Below, in pieces: positions 1-8,898 of a stretch of 64,000 bases of DNA (position 1 is the first letter of the stretch; the number at the start of each line of letters is the position of its first letter). Made by a program: the position numbers and the translations under genes. Source of the DNA: Ostreococcus lucimarinus CCE9901 (taxonomy: Eukaryota > Chlorophyta > Mamiellophyceae > Mamiellales > Bathycoccaceae). The notes under the pieces were generated by a model. The model worked only from the letters and a program-made list of their open reading frames with translations, ran no database searches and had not been told where the DNA came from. The DNA is taken from positions 124,001-188,000 of the forward strand of contig NC_009357.1 in NCBI RefSeq assembly GCF_000092065.1, in the 5' to 3' direction.

Positions 1-1
1 C

Positions 2-2416
2 ATCGCACTCGATGATAAAGCGTTGAGAAGTGGTGATAGCGATAAGAGTTCTCTCACGACGTACCAGGAGCTTTGCAGCGTCGTAACGGATATAGGGCAG
101 CCCGACTTGATTTACAAATTCATGGATCTCGCAAACCATCAGCGCGCGATGAATTCATCTCGAGGTGCCGCGTTCGGATTTGCCTCCATCGCGAAGCGCG
201 CGGGTGATGCTGTGACGCCACACTTGGAGAAGCTCGTGCCAAAACTTTATCGGATGATGCACGATCCGAATCCACAGATGCAAGAGGCAGTCAGAGGCAT
301 CTGGGTGTCTTTGGTGGATTCGCCAAAGGCAACCGTGGACAAGCACTTTGAAGCCATCATGGATGAGTTATTGCGTGAGTCTGGCAGTCGACTTTGGCGG
401 ACGCGTCAATCGAGTGCAAGTGCGTTGAGTGAAATATTGTCCGGGCGAACTTTCAAAGAGATCGAACCTTACTTGGAGAAAATTTGGGACGTGTGCCTAC
501 GCGTCATCGACGACATCAAAGAAACAGTGCGCATATCGGGCGAAGGTTTGTGCCGATCGGTGCGTTCATTGACACTGCGCCTATGCGACGCCCACCACAG
601 CGGACCAAGTGAAGTCAAGGGAACAATTGGTATCGTTTTGCCAATCATGCTTGAGCGCGGACTACTTTCCACGGTGAAGGAGGTGCAAGCGCTTAGCATG
701 GATGTCATCATGAAATTGGTCAAGTTTGCCGACGGCGACGCCATCAGACCACACATCGCTGAAATCGTGAAAACGCTGTTAGAATCGCTTTCGGGCATGG
801 AAGACTCGAGATTGAATTACATCGAACAGCACGCCGCGTCGTTTGGACAGGGAGCAAGTGATAAGTTGGAGGCGATGCGTTTGCGCGCGGCGAAATCAAG
901 TCCGATGGGCGAGACGCTCGACCTTCTCATGGCGCACATTGACGAAGACGTGATGAAAGAGCTCGTTTCCACTATGAACTCTGTGTTGCGAACGGGCGTG
1001 GGCCTCAATACTCGAGCGGGCGCGGGTCGTTTTCTTCAGCGTTTGTGTATGCGACGCGGTCGACTCGTGCGACCGCACGCCGCGACTCTGTTCAAGATGC
1101 TTTTGGCGTCGGCAGTGAATGACGCATCGGCAGCGGTGCGAACGAGTTTCATCTCCGCCATCGCCGCCATCGCGCGGTACGCCGAAGAGCCCGGAGTCAA
1201 TGCTTTAGCGCAAGAGATCGCACGCTTATTCAAGAGCGACACCGAAACTGAACGTGCTGTTGCGGCGCAGCTTGCACTCGAGCTGTCGCGCAACGCGCCC
1301 GATGCGTTGAGTCCGCAAAAAACTCTTGTTCTTCCCCTCGCTTTCGTCGGCTCCTATGATTCCATCGACGCCGGTAAGAAAAAGTGGAGTGAAGTGTGGG
1401 AAGAAAATTCGGGCGGCGTCTCGGCAAGCCTTCGCGTTTACTTTGACGAAATTCTCGCGATAACATTTGAGTACTTGGCGGCGAAGCAGTGGCAACGCAA
1501 GAAGCAAGGCGCGGAAGTTTTCGCCGCAATATCGCGCGCGTCCGCAGATGTCATCGCGACCAGAGCTGATGATGTGATTACACGACTTTTGGCCGAGCTT
1601 CCTGGACGTATATGGGAAGGGAAGACATCCGTTCTTGATGCGGTGGCGGCATTGACGAGCGCTTGCCCACGACAAATTGACGCGACGGCTGTGGTGGATG
1701 CTTTGCTCACCGAGAGTCAAAGAGCTAAGACTGATTACCGCAAGTCCGCTCTAGATGCTGTTGATGCAGTACTCGTCGCGATTGCGTCAACGGAGAGCGA
1801 TATTGACACGGAAATTATCGCGAAAGTTGTTCCGGTGGTGGAGTGCGCGTTAAAAGCAGCGCCTGCGCCCGTCGATGACATCGACTCTGGCGTCGGTGCC
1901 GCAGGATCTTTGGAACGCCAAAACGAAGCTAAGTACGAGGCCGAGAAGCGTCAGAAATCCCAGTCGATGACAGCGACTGCCGCAACGACCGTTCTCGCGA
2001 CTGTGCTGAATCGCTTCAAATCTCTCGATGCAATTCGTCCGCATGCTTCGCTATGCGCCGAGCTTTGCGTCGCAAGTCTCGATGCGGAGTTAAGCAAAGA
2101 TCGTCGACGCCAAGGTCTGAAGGCAGTCGTCGGCTTGATGCGTATCGTTCGAGATTCGAAAGAATCCGTGGCCTCGTTCGCTGTCGAGCCTCTTCTTGAA
2201 GTCGTCGTCGCTGCCGCCGGCGACTCATCCTCCACGGCGCTTCGGCTCGACGCTATCGAAGCCTTACTCGCGCTCGCGAGCCATACGCCGGTAAAGTCAG
2301 CGGTAGAAGATGCGCTAAAGCAATGCGTAACGAATGACAAATCTCCAGACGTTGTTCGATCCGCCATGCGCGCGAGAGCCGAACTCACGGGAGGTACAGT
2401 CCCGATGACAGCATAG
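2..2416 (+). CDS. ECM29: Proteasome adaptor/scaffold ECM29, C-terminal part (5' truncated by window)
   Basis: The reading frame is open to the left edge, so the N-terminal part lies outside the window. About 804 codons are visible. The protein is a long all-helical HEAT-repeat array. The segment TYQELCSVVTDIGQPDLIYK followed by FMDLANH and SRGAAFGFASIA resembles the best conserved block of ECM29 proteins. ECM29 is a solenoid of roughly 1,800 residues in yeast and animals, so this would be its C-terminal half or less. The family tethers the 19S cap to the 20S core of the 26S proteasome and links proteasomes to stress responses and membranes. The first ATG is not in the window; an apparent start near base 23 is a TTG inside the gene and is not a real start. 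The downstream neighbour is convergent, with only 43 bp between the stops. Assignment is by family resemblance only. Confidence 0.85.
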   Translation: MALDDKALRSGDSDKSSLTTYQELCSVVTDIGQPDLIYKFMDLANHQRAMNSSRGAAFGFASIAKRAGDAVTPHLEKLVPKLYRMMHDPNPQMQEAVRGIWVSLVDSPKATVDKHFEAIMDELLRESGSRLWRTRQSSASALSEILSGRTFKEIEPYLEKIWDVCLRVIDDIKETVRISGEGLCRSVRSLTLRLCDAHHSGPSEVKGTIGIVLPIMLERGLLSTVKEVQALSMDVIMKLVKFADGDAIRPHIAEIVKTLLESLSGMEDSRLNYIEQHAASFGQGASDKLEAMRLRAAKSSPMGETLDLLMAHIDEDVMKELVSTMNSVLRTGVGLNTRAGAGRFLQRLCMRRGRLVRPHAATLFKMLLASAVNDASAAVRTSFISAIAAIARYAEEPGVNALAQEIARLFKSDTETERAVAAQLALELSRNAPDALSPQKTLVLPLAFVGSYDSIDAGKKKWSEVWEENSGGVSASLRVYFDEILAITFEYLAAKQWQRKKQGAEVFAAISRASADVIATRADDVITRLLAELPGRIWEGKTSVLDAVAALTSACPRQIDATAVVDALLTESQRAKTDYRKSALDAVDAVLVAIASTESDIDTEIIAKVVPVVECALKAAPAPVDDIDSGVGAAGSLERQNEAKYEAEKRQKSQSMTATAATTVLATVLNRFKSLDAIRPHASLCAELCVASLDAELSKDRRRQGLKAVVGLMRIVRDSKESVASFAVEPLLEVVVAAAGDSSSTALRLDAIEALLALASHTPVKSAVEDALKQCVTNDKSPDVVRSAMRARAELTGGTVPMTA

Positions 2417-2459
2417 CGCAAAAAGGAGCTTGCTCCGTGTAAATTACTACAACGATGAA

Positions 2460-3020
2460 TTAAATGTTCGGCAATACGAACGTCACGAGACTGACGAATC
2501 CGATGAGCAAGATGAGCGCGTTCCAAACTCCCGCCTGCACCCCCATCATGGTGAAGTTGGCCACCATGCCCGAGACCTCGCGCTTTTCGTCATCCGTCAA
2601 GTTGGCGTTGTCCACGATGCTCGACGTCACCACGTCTTTCCGCCCCTCCCAAAACTGTTCCTCTTCTGCCTTCGCTTGCACGTACGTCGCCAAATCATCG
2701 AGCGTATTCTCCAGTTTTCGCACGGCGTCTTCGTCGTCTTCGCTCGGTGCTCGACCCTCAAGCGCGTCTTGGTACAGCTGCAGCGCCTTGAGATCGTTCC
2801 GGTTCCCCGCCACCACGCGACGAATGGTCGGCATCTTCGTGTTCATCGCCTTCAAGTCGTCCGTGAGCGTTTTCGCGCGTTCGATGAGGGCGTCGGTCGT
2901 GACTTGGGCGCGAATGACGGATCGCGAGCGGGACGGATAAGCCGCGCGGCGCGAGGCGGCGACGGTCGTGCGCCCGGAGACTTGCGCTGGCGTCATCGTT
3001 CGCGCGAACGACGCGTGCAT
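2460..3020 (-). CDS. Unnamed plastid-targeted protein with C-terminal membrane anchor
   Basis: The product has 186 residues. The first ~38 residues are rich in Ala, Ser, Thr and Arg with almost no acidic residues (MHASFARTMTPAQVSGRT and on), as in a chloroplast transit peptide, ending near VIRAQV. The middle (about 40-150) is charged and helical and could form a coiled coil or helical bundle, with an acidic stretch SEDDEDAVRKLENTLDDL. Residues ~155-186 hold one hydrophobic segment (WNALILLIGFVSLVTFVLP), so the protein is probably anchored at its C terminus in a plastid membrane. I do not recognise a family. The stop faces that of the ECM29-like gene across 43 bp, and the start lies 84 bp from the stop of the phosphatase gene on the same strand. 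The presence of the gene is well supported; its function is unknown. Confidence 0.75.
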   Translation of the reverse strand: MHASFARTMTPAQVSGRTTVAASRRAAYPSRSRSVIRAQVTTDALIERAKTLTDDLKAMNTKMPTIRRVVAGNRNDLKALQLYQDALEGRAPSEDDEDAVRKLENTLDDLATYVQAKAEEEQFWEGRKDVVTSSIVDNANLTDDEKREVSGMVANFTMMGVQAGVWNALILLIGFVSLVTFVLPNI

Positions 3021-3104
3021 CGTTATTCGACTACGAGCGTCGATGGCGCGATCGTGAGCGCGCGCTGGGAAGTGCCGCGCGTGGGGCTCCGCTCTGGCTC
3101 ATCA

Positions 3105-3779
3105 TCAGGCGACGTCGTCCGCCTGAAGCGTCGCTTCAGAATCCTCTAAAAACCGCCCCGACGCCCATCCAGAGTAATGACACCTCCACGTCCCGTCGTC
3201 ATAAGCGTCTACGACGCACTCGGCGAAGTTTCCGACGCCGCGTCGCATCTGGCACAGACGCTTTTCCTCGCGGTTGGCGCCGCCGGCGAACAGCCGACCG
3301 AGCACGCCGCCGTGCGTCACGGCGATGATCTTCTTTCCGGCGTAGTTTCCCGTGCTTACTGTTTGGAAAAACGCGCTCAATCGCGCGTCCACTCCCGCGC
3401 TCGACTCACCGCCGCCGGGCACGGCGGCGTTGCGGTCGCGCGACTTCCACACCTTGAATGCCGAAGGCACCGACGTCGCGAGCGAAGCCCTCTCGAGTCC
3501 TTGCAAGTCTCCCAAGTGACGCTCTCTCAGGTTCGCGTCTTCGATGAGCGCCAAGTCCAGGGCGTCTGCGATCGCCCGCCCGGTGACGCTGGCGCGGCGG
3601 AGGTCGCTGCTAAACACCGCGACGGCGTCGTCGTGCGCAGCGGCAGCTCTCGGCGCCGCGAGCGCAACTTGTTCGAGTCCGGTTTCGTCAAGCGGTGGGT
3701 CCAGTTGGCCTTGTATTGAGTGTCGAGCGTTGAACTCCGACTGCGCGTGCCTGAAAAAGACGACTCTGGTCGACGGCAT
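3105..3779 (-). CDS. Histidine phosphatase (phosphoglycerate-mutase superfamily)
   Basis: The product has 224 residues. The N-terminal catalytic motif reads FFRHAQSEFNARHSIQGQLD, the RHG motif of the superfamily with Ala in place of Gly; the phosphorylated His and neighbouring Arg are present. Further family signatures are PLDETGLEQ, FSSDLRRASVTGRAIADAL, LRERHLGDLQGLER and a C-terminal VTHGGVLGRL that supplies the second catalytic His. The length fits small cofactor-dependent-mutase-like phosphatases (CobC/PhoE/SIXA-like branch) better than true glycolytic mutase. No targeting peptide is evident, so a cytosolic location is likely. The substrate cannot be told from sequence. The start ATG directly precedes a conserved beta strand (STRVVFFRHAQ), so it is secure. 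Confidence 0.88.
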   Translation of the reverse strand: MPSTRVVFFRHAQSEFNARHSIQGQLDPPLDETGLEQVALAAPRAAAAHDDAVAVFSSDLRRASVTGRAIADALDLALIEDANLRERHLGDLQGLERASLATSVPSAFKVWKSRDRNAAVPGGGESSAGVDARLSAFFQTVSTGNYAGKKIIAVTHGGVLGRLFAGGANREEKRLCQMRRGVGNFAECVVDAYDDGTWRCHYSGWASGRFLEDSEATLQADDVA

Positions 3780-3900
3780 GCCCGGTTGTGAGGTGGTGAG
3801 CTTGATTGATTCGATAACTGTCAGTTTTCATTTTCAACTCGTTTTGTGATTGTCGTGCGAGCTAAGAGCAGATTCAAGAGCATGGGATTCTACGAACGCG

Positions 3901-6009
3901 TTAGAACTGCACGTACAGGTCGCGATCGGCGTTCATTTCCTGAACCAACTCGACCGCCTCCGTGAGGGCGACTTCGCCGAATTTGGTCAAGTAGTTGTTG
4001 TTGATGGAGAGCGTTTGCAAGGAACCGTCTGCATTGTTCTTGATCGCCTGCGCCAGAGCGAAAGCGCCCTTGTCCTTGATTTCGTTGTAACCGAGGTCGA
4101 GGTTGGTCAATACTTCGTTGACGACGCCGAGCGACTGCGCGAGCGCCGCAACGCCGTCGTCGCCAAGGTCGTTGCCGCGCAAATCCAACACCGCGAGCGA
4201 GCTCGAGTACTTGATCGCATCCGCGAATGCGAAGCCGCCTTCCTTGCCAATTTTACACCAGCCCATACGCATGGTATTTAATTTACCATGAAATTTCACC
4301 GTCTCTGCGAGAGCCTTGCCACCGGGGACACCGATCGGGTTGTACCCGAGTTCGAGCGTCACCAAGGATTCGTTGTCTCGCAACGCTTCAGCAAGCTTCT
4401 CGGCGCCGAAAGCGCCGATGTTGTTCCCACCGATATCAAGAAGCTCTATCTTCTTGTTATCTTTGAGCGATTCGGCGACAGCGGCGCAGCCGTCGTTTGC
4501 GAGCTCGTTCATGTACAGGTTGAGATGCGTCAACGCGTCGTCGTCCTTGAGATAATCGCGAAGCGCCGGTCCTGCTTCGGGGCCGATGGAGTTGTTGCCG
4601 AGGTCCAAGTTGTTAATTTTATCTTTGCGCGCCGCCAGTCCCTCACAGAGCTTGATGCAACCTTCGTTGCCTATGTCGTTTCCGTTCAATTGGAGAGAGC
4701 GCAACCCAGTGTTCTCCTTGAACGCGGCGCCGAGCGCCGCGGCGCCGAGAGTGCCGACGTAGTTGCCGCTCAGAGCGAGCAACTCCACCGTGCTATTCTG
4801 CGCAAACGCCTGAGCGAGCGCGCCTGAACCTTCGTAATCGACCATATTGTTGTTCATCTCGAGGGAAGTGATGGTGGTGTTCGTCTTGAGCGCCTCGGCG
4901 ATTGCCCTGGCGCCTTCGTCGCCGATCGAGCACGCGTTCAAGTTGATGGTTGTAATCTTTTCATCCGTCTTGAGATAGTCCGCCAACACCTTCGCACCTT
5001 CGTCGCCCAGCGAGTTACTCGCGAGCGACAACATCGTCAGCGTGTCGTTACACTTCAGCGCCTCGCAAAGCGCCGTGACGCCCTCGACGCCGATGCCGTT
5101 CGCGCTCATGTCCACGCACGTAGCCACGTTATTGTACGCGAACGCTTCGGCGATGAAGCACGTACCTTCGTCACCGAGATTCTTACCACTCGCGTCGACT
5201 GTTTGCACCCGTCGCAGTTCGTCCATGACGTCGCGAAGCATGCGCTTGGCTTCGCGCGTGATGATCTTCTTCTGTTGTTGCTGCTGCTTCGGCGCCACGG
5301 ACACCGGCCCGTCCATACCGTCCTCTCCAACTCCACTCGCGACCGGGACGTCATCGCTCGTCGCGCCCATGGACGGCATACCGCCATCGAACGCGCCGCG
5401 GTCCCCAGGCGACGATGCCTTCCCCCCGCCGCCCTTCAACTTCGTCCACGCAAAGTACCCGACGACGGCGAGCGCCGCGCCCGCCGCGCCGACGACGGTC
5501 ATATCCACCTCCATCGCCGTCCCCGCACCGCCGCTTCGCTGACCGACCGTCGCCTTCTTCTTTTTCGCGCCCGATCGCTTCTTTTTCCCTCCCGCGGATT
5601 TCGTCTTCTTCCCGCTCGCGCTCGCGCCGCTCGCCGCGCTCGGCGCCAGCGCGTTCGCGTCCGCCGGCGCCGACGTCTCTCGCCCCATCTCGCCCTCGCC
5701 CGTCGCCTCCGTCGCCGTCGCGCCATCACCGACGTCCGCGTCGCCCGACGACGCGTCCGCGTCGCGCGCGACGTCCGTCGTCGCGCTCGCGTCCCCGCTC
5801 GCATTCGTCGTCCCCGAGGTTTCCGCGCCGTCTCTTCCGTCACTGTTCGCGCCGTTCGCGCCCGCCGTCGCGCGCGCCGCCGCGCATCGACGCGCGATCG
5901 CGCGTCCGACCGGTCGCGCGCGCGCGCGCGCGTCGAGCGCCGCGCGCGACGCGACGCGACGCGCGCATTTCGCCGAGGAAAACCTCGCGGTCGACGGGGA
6001 CGTCGCCAT
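3901..6009 (-). CDS. Leucine-rich-repeat protein (ribonuclease-inhibitor type) with transit peptide and one membrane span
   Basis: The product has 702 residues. Residues 1-50 are Arg/Ala/Ser-rich and look like a plastid transit peptide. Residues 50-165 are low complexity, first Ala/Asp/Thr-rich and then a Lys-rich block (GKKTKSAGGKKKRSGAKKKK). A hydrophobic segment at ~169-190 (TVVGAAGAALAVVGYFAW) predicts one membrane span. A short Gln run is near 242. From ~265 to 690 come about 14 leucine-rich repeats of ~28 residues with the RNI pattern (for example LDLGNNSIGPEAG, LNLYMNELANDG, LDLGYNEIKDKGAFALAQAI). Such repeats form a horseshoe for protein binding. No catalytic or nucleotide-binding domain is visible, so it is not an NLR. 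A role as a scaffold on a plastid membrane is inference. It diverges from the SET-domain gene, with 173 bp between start codons. Confidence 0.85.
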   Translation of the reverse strand: MATSPSTARFSSAKCARRVASRAALDARARARPVGRAIARRCAAARATAGANGANSDGRDGAETSGTTNASGDASATTDVARDADASSGDADVGDGATATEATGEGEMGRETSAPADANALAPSAASGASASGKKTKSAGGKKKRSGAKKKKATVGQRSGGAGTAMEVDMTVVGAAGAALAVVGYFAWTKLKGGGGKASSPGDRGAFDGGMPSMGATSDDVPVASGVGEDGMDGPVSVAPKQQQQQKKIITREAKRMLRDVMDELRRVQTVDASGKNLGDEGTCFIAEAFAYNNVATCVDMSANGIGVEGVTALCEALKCNDTLTMLSLASNSLGDEGAKVLADYLKTDEKITTINLNACSIGDEGARAIAEALKTNTTITSLEMNNNMVDYEGSGALAQAFAQNSTVELLALSGNYVGTLGAAALGAAFKENTGLRSLQLNGNDIGNEGCIKLCEGLAARKDKINNLDLGNNSIGPEAGPALRDYLKDDDALTHLNLYMNELANDGCAAVAESLKDNKKIELLDIGGNNIGAFGAEKLAEALRDNESLVTLELGYNPIGVPGGKALAETVKFHGKLNTMRMGWCKIGKEGGFAFADAIKYSSSLAVLDLRGNDLGDDGVAALAQSLGVVNEVLTNLDLGYNEIKDKGAFALAQAIKNNADGSLQTLSINNNYLTKFGEVALTEAVELVQEMNADRDLYVQF

Positions 6010-6182
6010 CGCGACGCGTCCGCGCGTCCGCGCGTCCGCGCGCGTCGACGATCGCGCGCGCGGTGGCCTCGCGCTTCGTGCGCGCGCGATTCGAGCGCGA
6101 TTCGAGCGTCGCCGTCGTCGCGCGGCGCGACGATGAGTGCGGGACGGCGCGTCGGCGTCGACACAAATCGTCTCGCGCGCGA
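6010..6182. promoter_or_regulatory. Short divergent promoter between LRR gene and SET-domain gene
   Basis: The 173 bp separate two start codons on opposite strands. The stretch is almost pure CG-rich sequence (GCGCGC and GTCGCG runs) and must hold both promoters. No TATA box is obvious. Confidence 0.5.
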
Positions 6183-7616
6183 ATGGCGCGCGGACGCGCG
6201 CGCGTCGATCGCCGCGCGCTGGCGCTCGCGGTGTGCGTCGCGGCGTCGAGCGTCGCGCGCGGGCGCGCGGCGGTCGACGCGCGCGCGGCGGCGTCGAGAT
6301 GGTTGGACGACGCCATCGCGCGGGGCGGTGTCGACCTCATCGACGGCGCGCGCGTCGCGGACGAACGCGCGGGGAGCGATCGACTCGGACTCGCGCTGAC
6401 GCACGCGCCGGTAGAACGCATGGAGGCGTACGCGCGCGTGCGGTGGAACGAGACGCTGCATCCGTCGAGGTACGACGCGACGGCGCCGGGCGGATTGGGC
6501 TCGGCGTTGGCGTCGATGCGGAGCGAGCACGGGAACGACGATAAGATGGCGCTGATCGTGTGCTTATTGTATGAGCGGTATGAATTGGGCGATCGAAGCG
6601 CGTTCGCGGAATATTTCAGGACGATGCCGGGGGAATTCGATACGCCGACGCACTGGAGCGACGACACGGCGAAGGAGTTGCGCGGGAGCGATACGTACGA
6701 GGTGGACATCGTGGATGAGTACAAGTTGTTGAATACGGTGTGGAACGCGCTACGCGTGCGAGTGTTTGACGTTTACACGGATGTTTTCGTCGGGAAAGCG
6801 GCGAGATCGTTGTACGCGTTGCGGTGGGCGTGGACGGTGGCGCACGCGCGAGCGACGCGGGTGAGCGGCAAGGATGGGTTGGCGCTCGTTCCGGTGATTG
6901 ATATGATTCGAGAGTGCGGCAAAGATGTTGATGCTGATAAAACTGACATCGTCGATGACGAGGGATTCGCGGTGTACGATCCACACGCGGATGAGGTGGT
7001 GGTGTACGCGAAGCGAGACTACGCTCCGGGCGAAGAACTTTGCGAGCGATTCGGCGGCTGGAACAATGGCGAGTCGGTGCAGCATCTCGGGTACTTACCA
7101 GACGTGCATACAAACTCAACGCGTAATTGTGTGTTGATGGTTCTCACGCCAGAGAAGAAAAGAAACGAAGAGAAGGTTCGCAAGGCTGGTTTTGACGTCC
7201 CCTGGCGCGTTTGCGTACCGTCTGCGGCGAGCGAGTCGTCTTTGGACATGCTCTCGGCGTATGCCGAGCTCGCGAGTGGTCGTGCCGTGGAGATCGGTGG
7301 CGATGGTGTGCCTAAGAATGTTCGTCGTGACGGTGTACGAGATGTCCTACTAGCGCGTCTCAAACGCTACCCGACTTCGCTCGAGCAAGACGACGCCGCG
7401 CTCTCGACGATGCGTGATTCCATGCGAGAATTCGCCGCCGCACTCGAGCGAGATGACATGCAACTTCTCGAGCGCGAGCGCGTTCGAGAAAAACTCAGAG
7501 ACATGCGTCGGAGCGCGCTGGCAGTGGAACTTCGCGTGCGCGAAAAGACCATCCTCAACGCTCTCATAGATAGAGTAGCGCCCGCCGCGGATGAACTCGT
7601 CAAGGATGAGCTGTAG
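6183..7616 (+). CDS. SET-domain protein of the Rubisco-LSMT/SETD3 type with N-terminal signal sequence
   Basis: The product has 477 residues. The open frame extends far upstream, but the ATG at 6183 starts a signal-like N terminus (Arg-rich, then ALALAVCVAASSVARG), which makes it the best start. Residues ~40-300 match the split SET domain of the LSMT/SETD3 group: DKMALIVCLLYERYELGDRS, a helical insert, then LVPVIDMIREC and YAPGEELCERFGGWNN. In active relatives the first motif usually reads D(M/L)xNH and the second YGxxxN. Here the Asn-His pair is missing and the Tyr is Phe, so methyltransferase activity is doubtful. The C-terminal ~180 residues are helical and resemble the Rubisco-LSMT substrate-binding domain. 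The signal-like N terminus suggests secretory or plastid entry, not the nucleus. The substrate is unknown. Confidence 0.75.
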   Translation: MARGRARVDRRALALAVCVAASSVARGRAAVDARAAASRWLDDAIARGGVDLIDGARVADERAGSDRLGLALTHAPVERMEAYARVRWNETLHPSRYDATAPGGLGSALASMRSEHGNDDKMALIVCLLYERYELGDRSAFAEYFRTMPGEFDTPTHWSDDTAKELRGSDTYEVDIVDEYKLLNTVWNALRVRVFDVYTDVFVGKAARSLYALRWAWTVAHARATRVSGKDGLALVPVIDMIRECGKDVDADKTDIVDDEGFAVYDPHADEVVVYAKRDYAPGEELCERFGGWNNGESVQHLGYLPDVHTNSTRNCVLMVLTPEKKRNEEKVRKAGFDVPWRVCVPSAASESSLDMLSAYAELASGRAVEIGGDGVPKNVRRDGVRDVLLARLKRYPTSLEQDDAALSTMRDSMREFAAALERDDMQLLERERVREKLRDMRRSALAVELRVREKTILNALIDRVAPAADELVKDEL

Positions 7617-7947
7617 CTCTGATGTAAACGAAGGAAGTTCAAATAGATTGATCGCCGCTTGTTTGTTGTTACAAAACGTTGATAAATCGCAAACGGTGTG
7701 GTCGAGCGGATGAGATGGCGTAGACATCAGGCCGCCAAAAATAATAATGTTTTCATGTTCAAGAGAAGTGTGACTGATGACACACTTCTTTGGAAAATGG
7801 GTAGAAAATACAAAATGTGAACAGTTGGATAAATGAGAAAGACTTCAAGCGATCGTGAGTGCCTTTCGGGACAAAATAAATGTTGAAATCGGGTGCTGTG
7901 GAAGCCATGACACATATGGTACAAAAGCGCTGAGGTGGAAAAGTCTC
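7617..7947. other. Convergent 3' intergenic region with a hairpin
   Basis: This 331-bp gap between two stop codons is distinctly AT-richer than the flanking genes and carries no credible gene. It contains an inverted repeat at 7762-7791: arms AGAAGTGTG and CACACTTCT with an 8-nt loop, extendable by a G-T wobble and an A-T pair. The stem may mark a 3' end or stabilise one of the two messages; this is inference. Confidence 0.5.
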
Positions 7948-8898
7948 TCACTTCTTGGACACTTGGCAAAGCTTTTGGATGTACTGCACGCTGGTGACAT
8001 TATGATCAGCGACGGATCGTGTACCAAACTCGACGATGCCATCGTCCAATGGGACACCGATGACGGTTCGAATGTTGGCTTGCTCGGCTTGACGCTTGCG
8101 TTGGAAGCTCCACGCCGGCAACTGGCGAATGTCTTCGTGCCACTCGTAGTTTCCGGTGTAGCCAATCCTTCCTGGCATCCCAAAACCCATACTGAAGCGC
8201 TTAAACATCGTGAATGACGTGTCCACGAATAAACTTATCCCGCTCGCGTCTGGTATGCACACTCGAGACACGCACGTGAGCGACTTCTTGTCTTCGTCAA
8301 ACTCCCAAAACAACCCATAGTCGAAGCCCTTGGCTTCGCACACGAATCGCATACGCATCTCCATCGAGCTCGTACTCGCACAGCGTTCAAGTGGATTGAC
8401 CAAAGGTCCGTCGCGATGAAACATCGACATCGCTTCGTCGAGCAACCGATCGATTTGTTGCCTTGACCCGCTCCTCGTCAAATCCGCGCTCGCCATCGTT
8501 TGCGCGCTCGTCTGAGACTCTCGCGCGCTATTCATGAAATCCGTCATGCTTTCCACGCGTTTATTATTCGCCGCATCCATTCGGTTATCGTCATCTTCCA
8601 AGCTTCCATCCTCACTCTCAAACGACCCAAACGTCCCCGTCGTCTCGAGCGCGCTGTCCGGCGACACGTGCCTTCGCTCCGAAGACGCGTCCGTCTTCGC
8701 CGCGAGCGCACTCTTCTGCCCTCCTCGCGCCTCATTCCCTCTCACGCGCGTGTCATCACTCGAACGAACCGAAAGACTCTGCAGCATCGCCCCCGGATGA
8801 CTCACCAGCGGGTGTTCTTGCGCGTCCCTCTCGCGCGCTCGAGGACCAATGTCCAACGTGGCGCTCGTTCGTCGAGTCAGCTCGTCCCTCGACGCCAT
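7948..8898 (-). CDS. Protein with a bHLH-MYC_N/GAF-like domain but no bHLH region
   Basis: From the ATG at 8898 the product has 316 residues; the frame is open further upstream but only through a GTG. Residues 1-150 are low complexity, rich in Ser, Arg and acidic residues. From ~165 the sequence resembles the N-terminal domain of plant MYC/bHLH regulators: a helix, then GFDYGLFWEFDEDKKSLTCV, SMGFGMPGRIGYTGNYEWHE, and QANIRTVIGVPLDDGIVEFG. The last element corresponds to the family's 'GIqTiVciP..GVvELGs' strand pair. The protein stops soon after, so there is no basic helix-loop-helix DNA-binding region. It could act by binding another regulator, or be a stand-alone GAF sensor. The assignment rests on motif resemblance alone. 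Confidence 0.6.
   Translation of the reverse strand: MASRDELTRRTSATLDIGPRARERDAQEHPLVSHPGAMLQSLSVRSSDDTRVRGNEARGGQKSALAAKTDASSERRHVSPDSALETTGTFGSFESEDGSLEDDDNRMDAANNKRVESMTDFMNSARESQTSAQTMASADLTRSGSRQQIDRLLDEAMSMFHRDGPLVNPLERCASTSSMEMRMRFVCEAKGFDYGLFWEFDEDKKSLTCVSRVCIPDASGISLFVDTSFTMFKRFSMGFGMPGRIGYTGNYEWHEDIRQLPAWSFQRKRQAEQANIRTVIGVPLDDGIVEFGTRSVADHNVTSVQYIQKLCQVSKK

Noticed and set aside
5203-6399. Long Arg-rich open frames overlapping the LRR and SET-domain genes
   Set aside because: They are shadow frames of CG-rich sequence (Arg/Ala/Ser only, no domain) opposite or beside well-supported genes.
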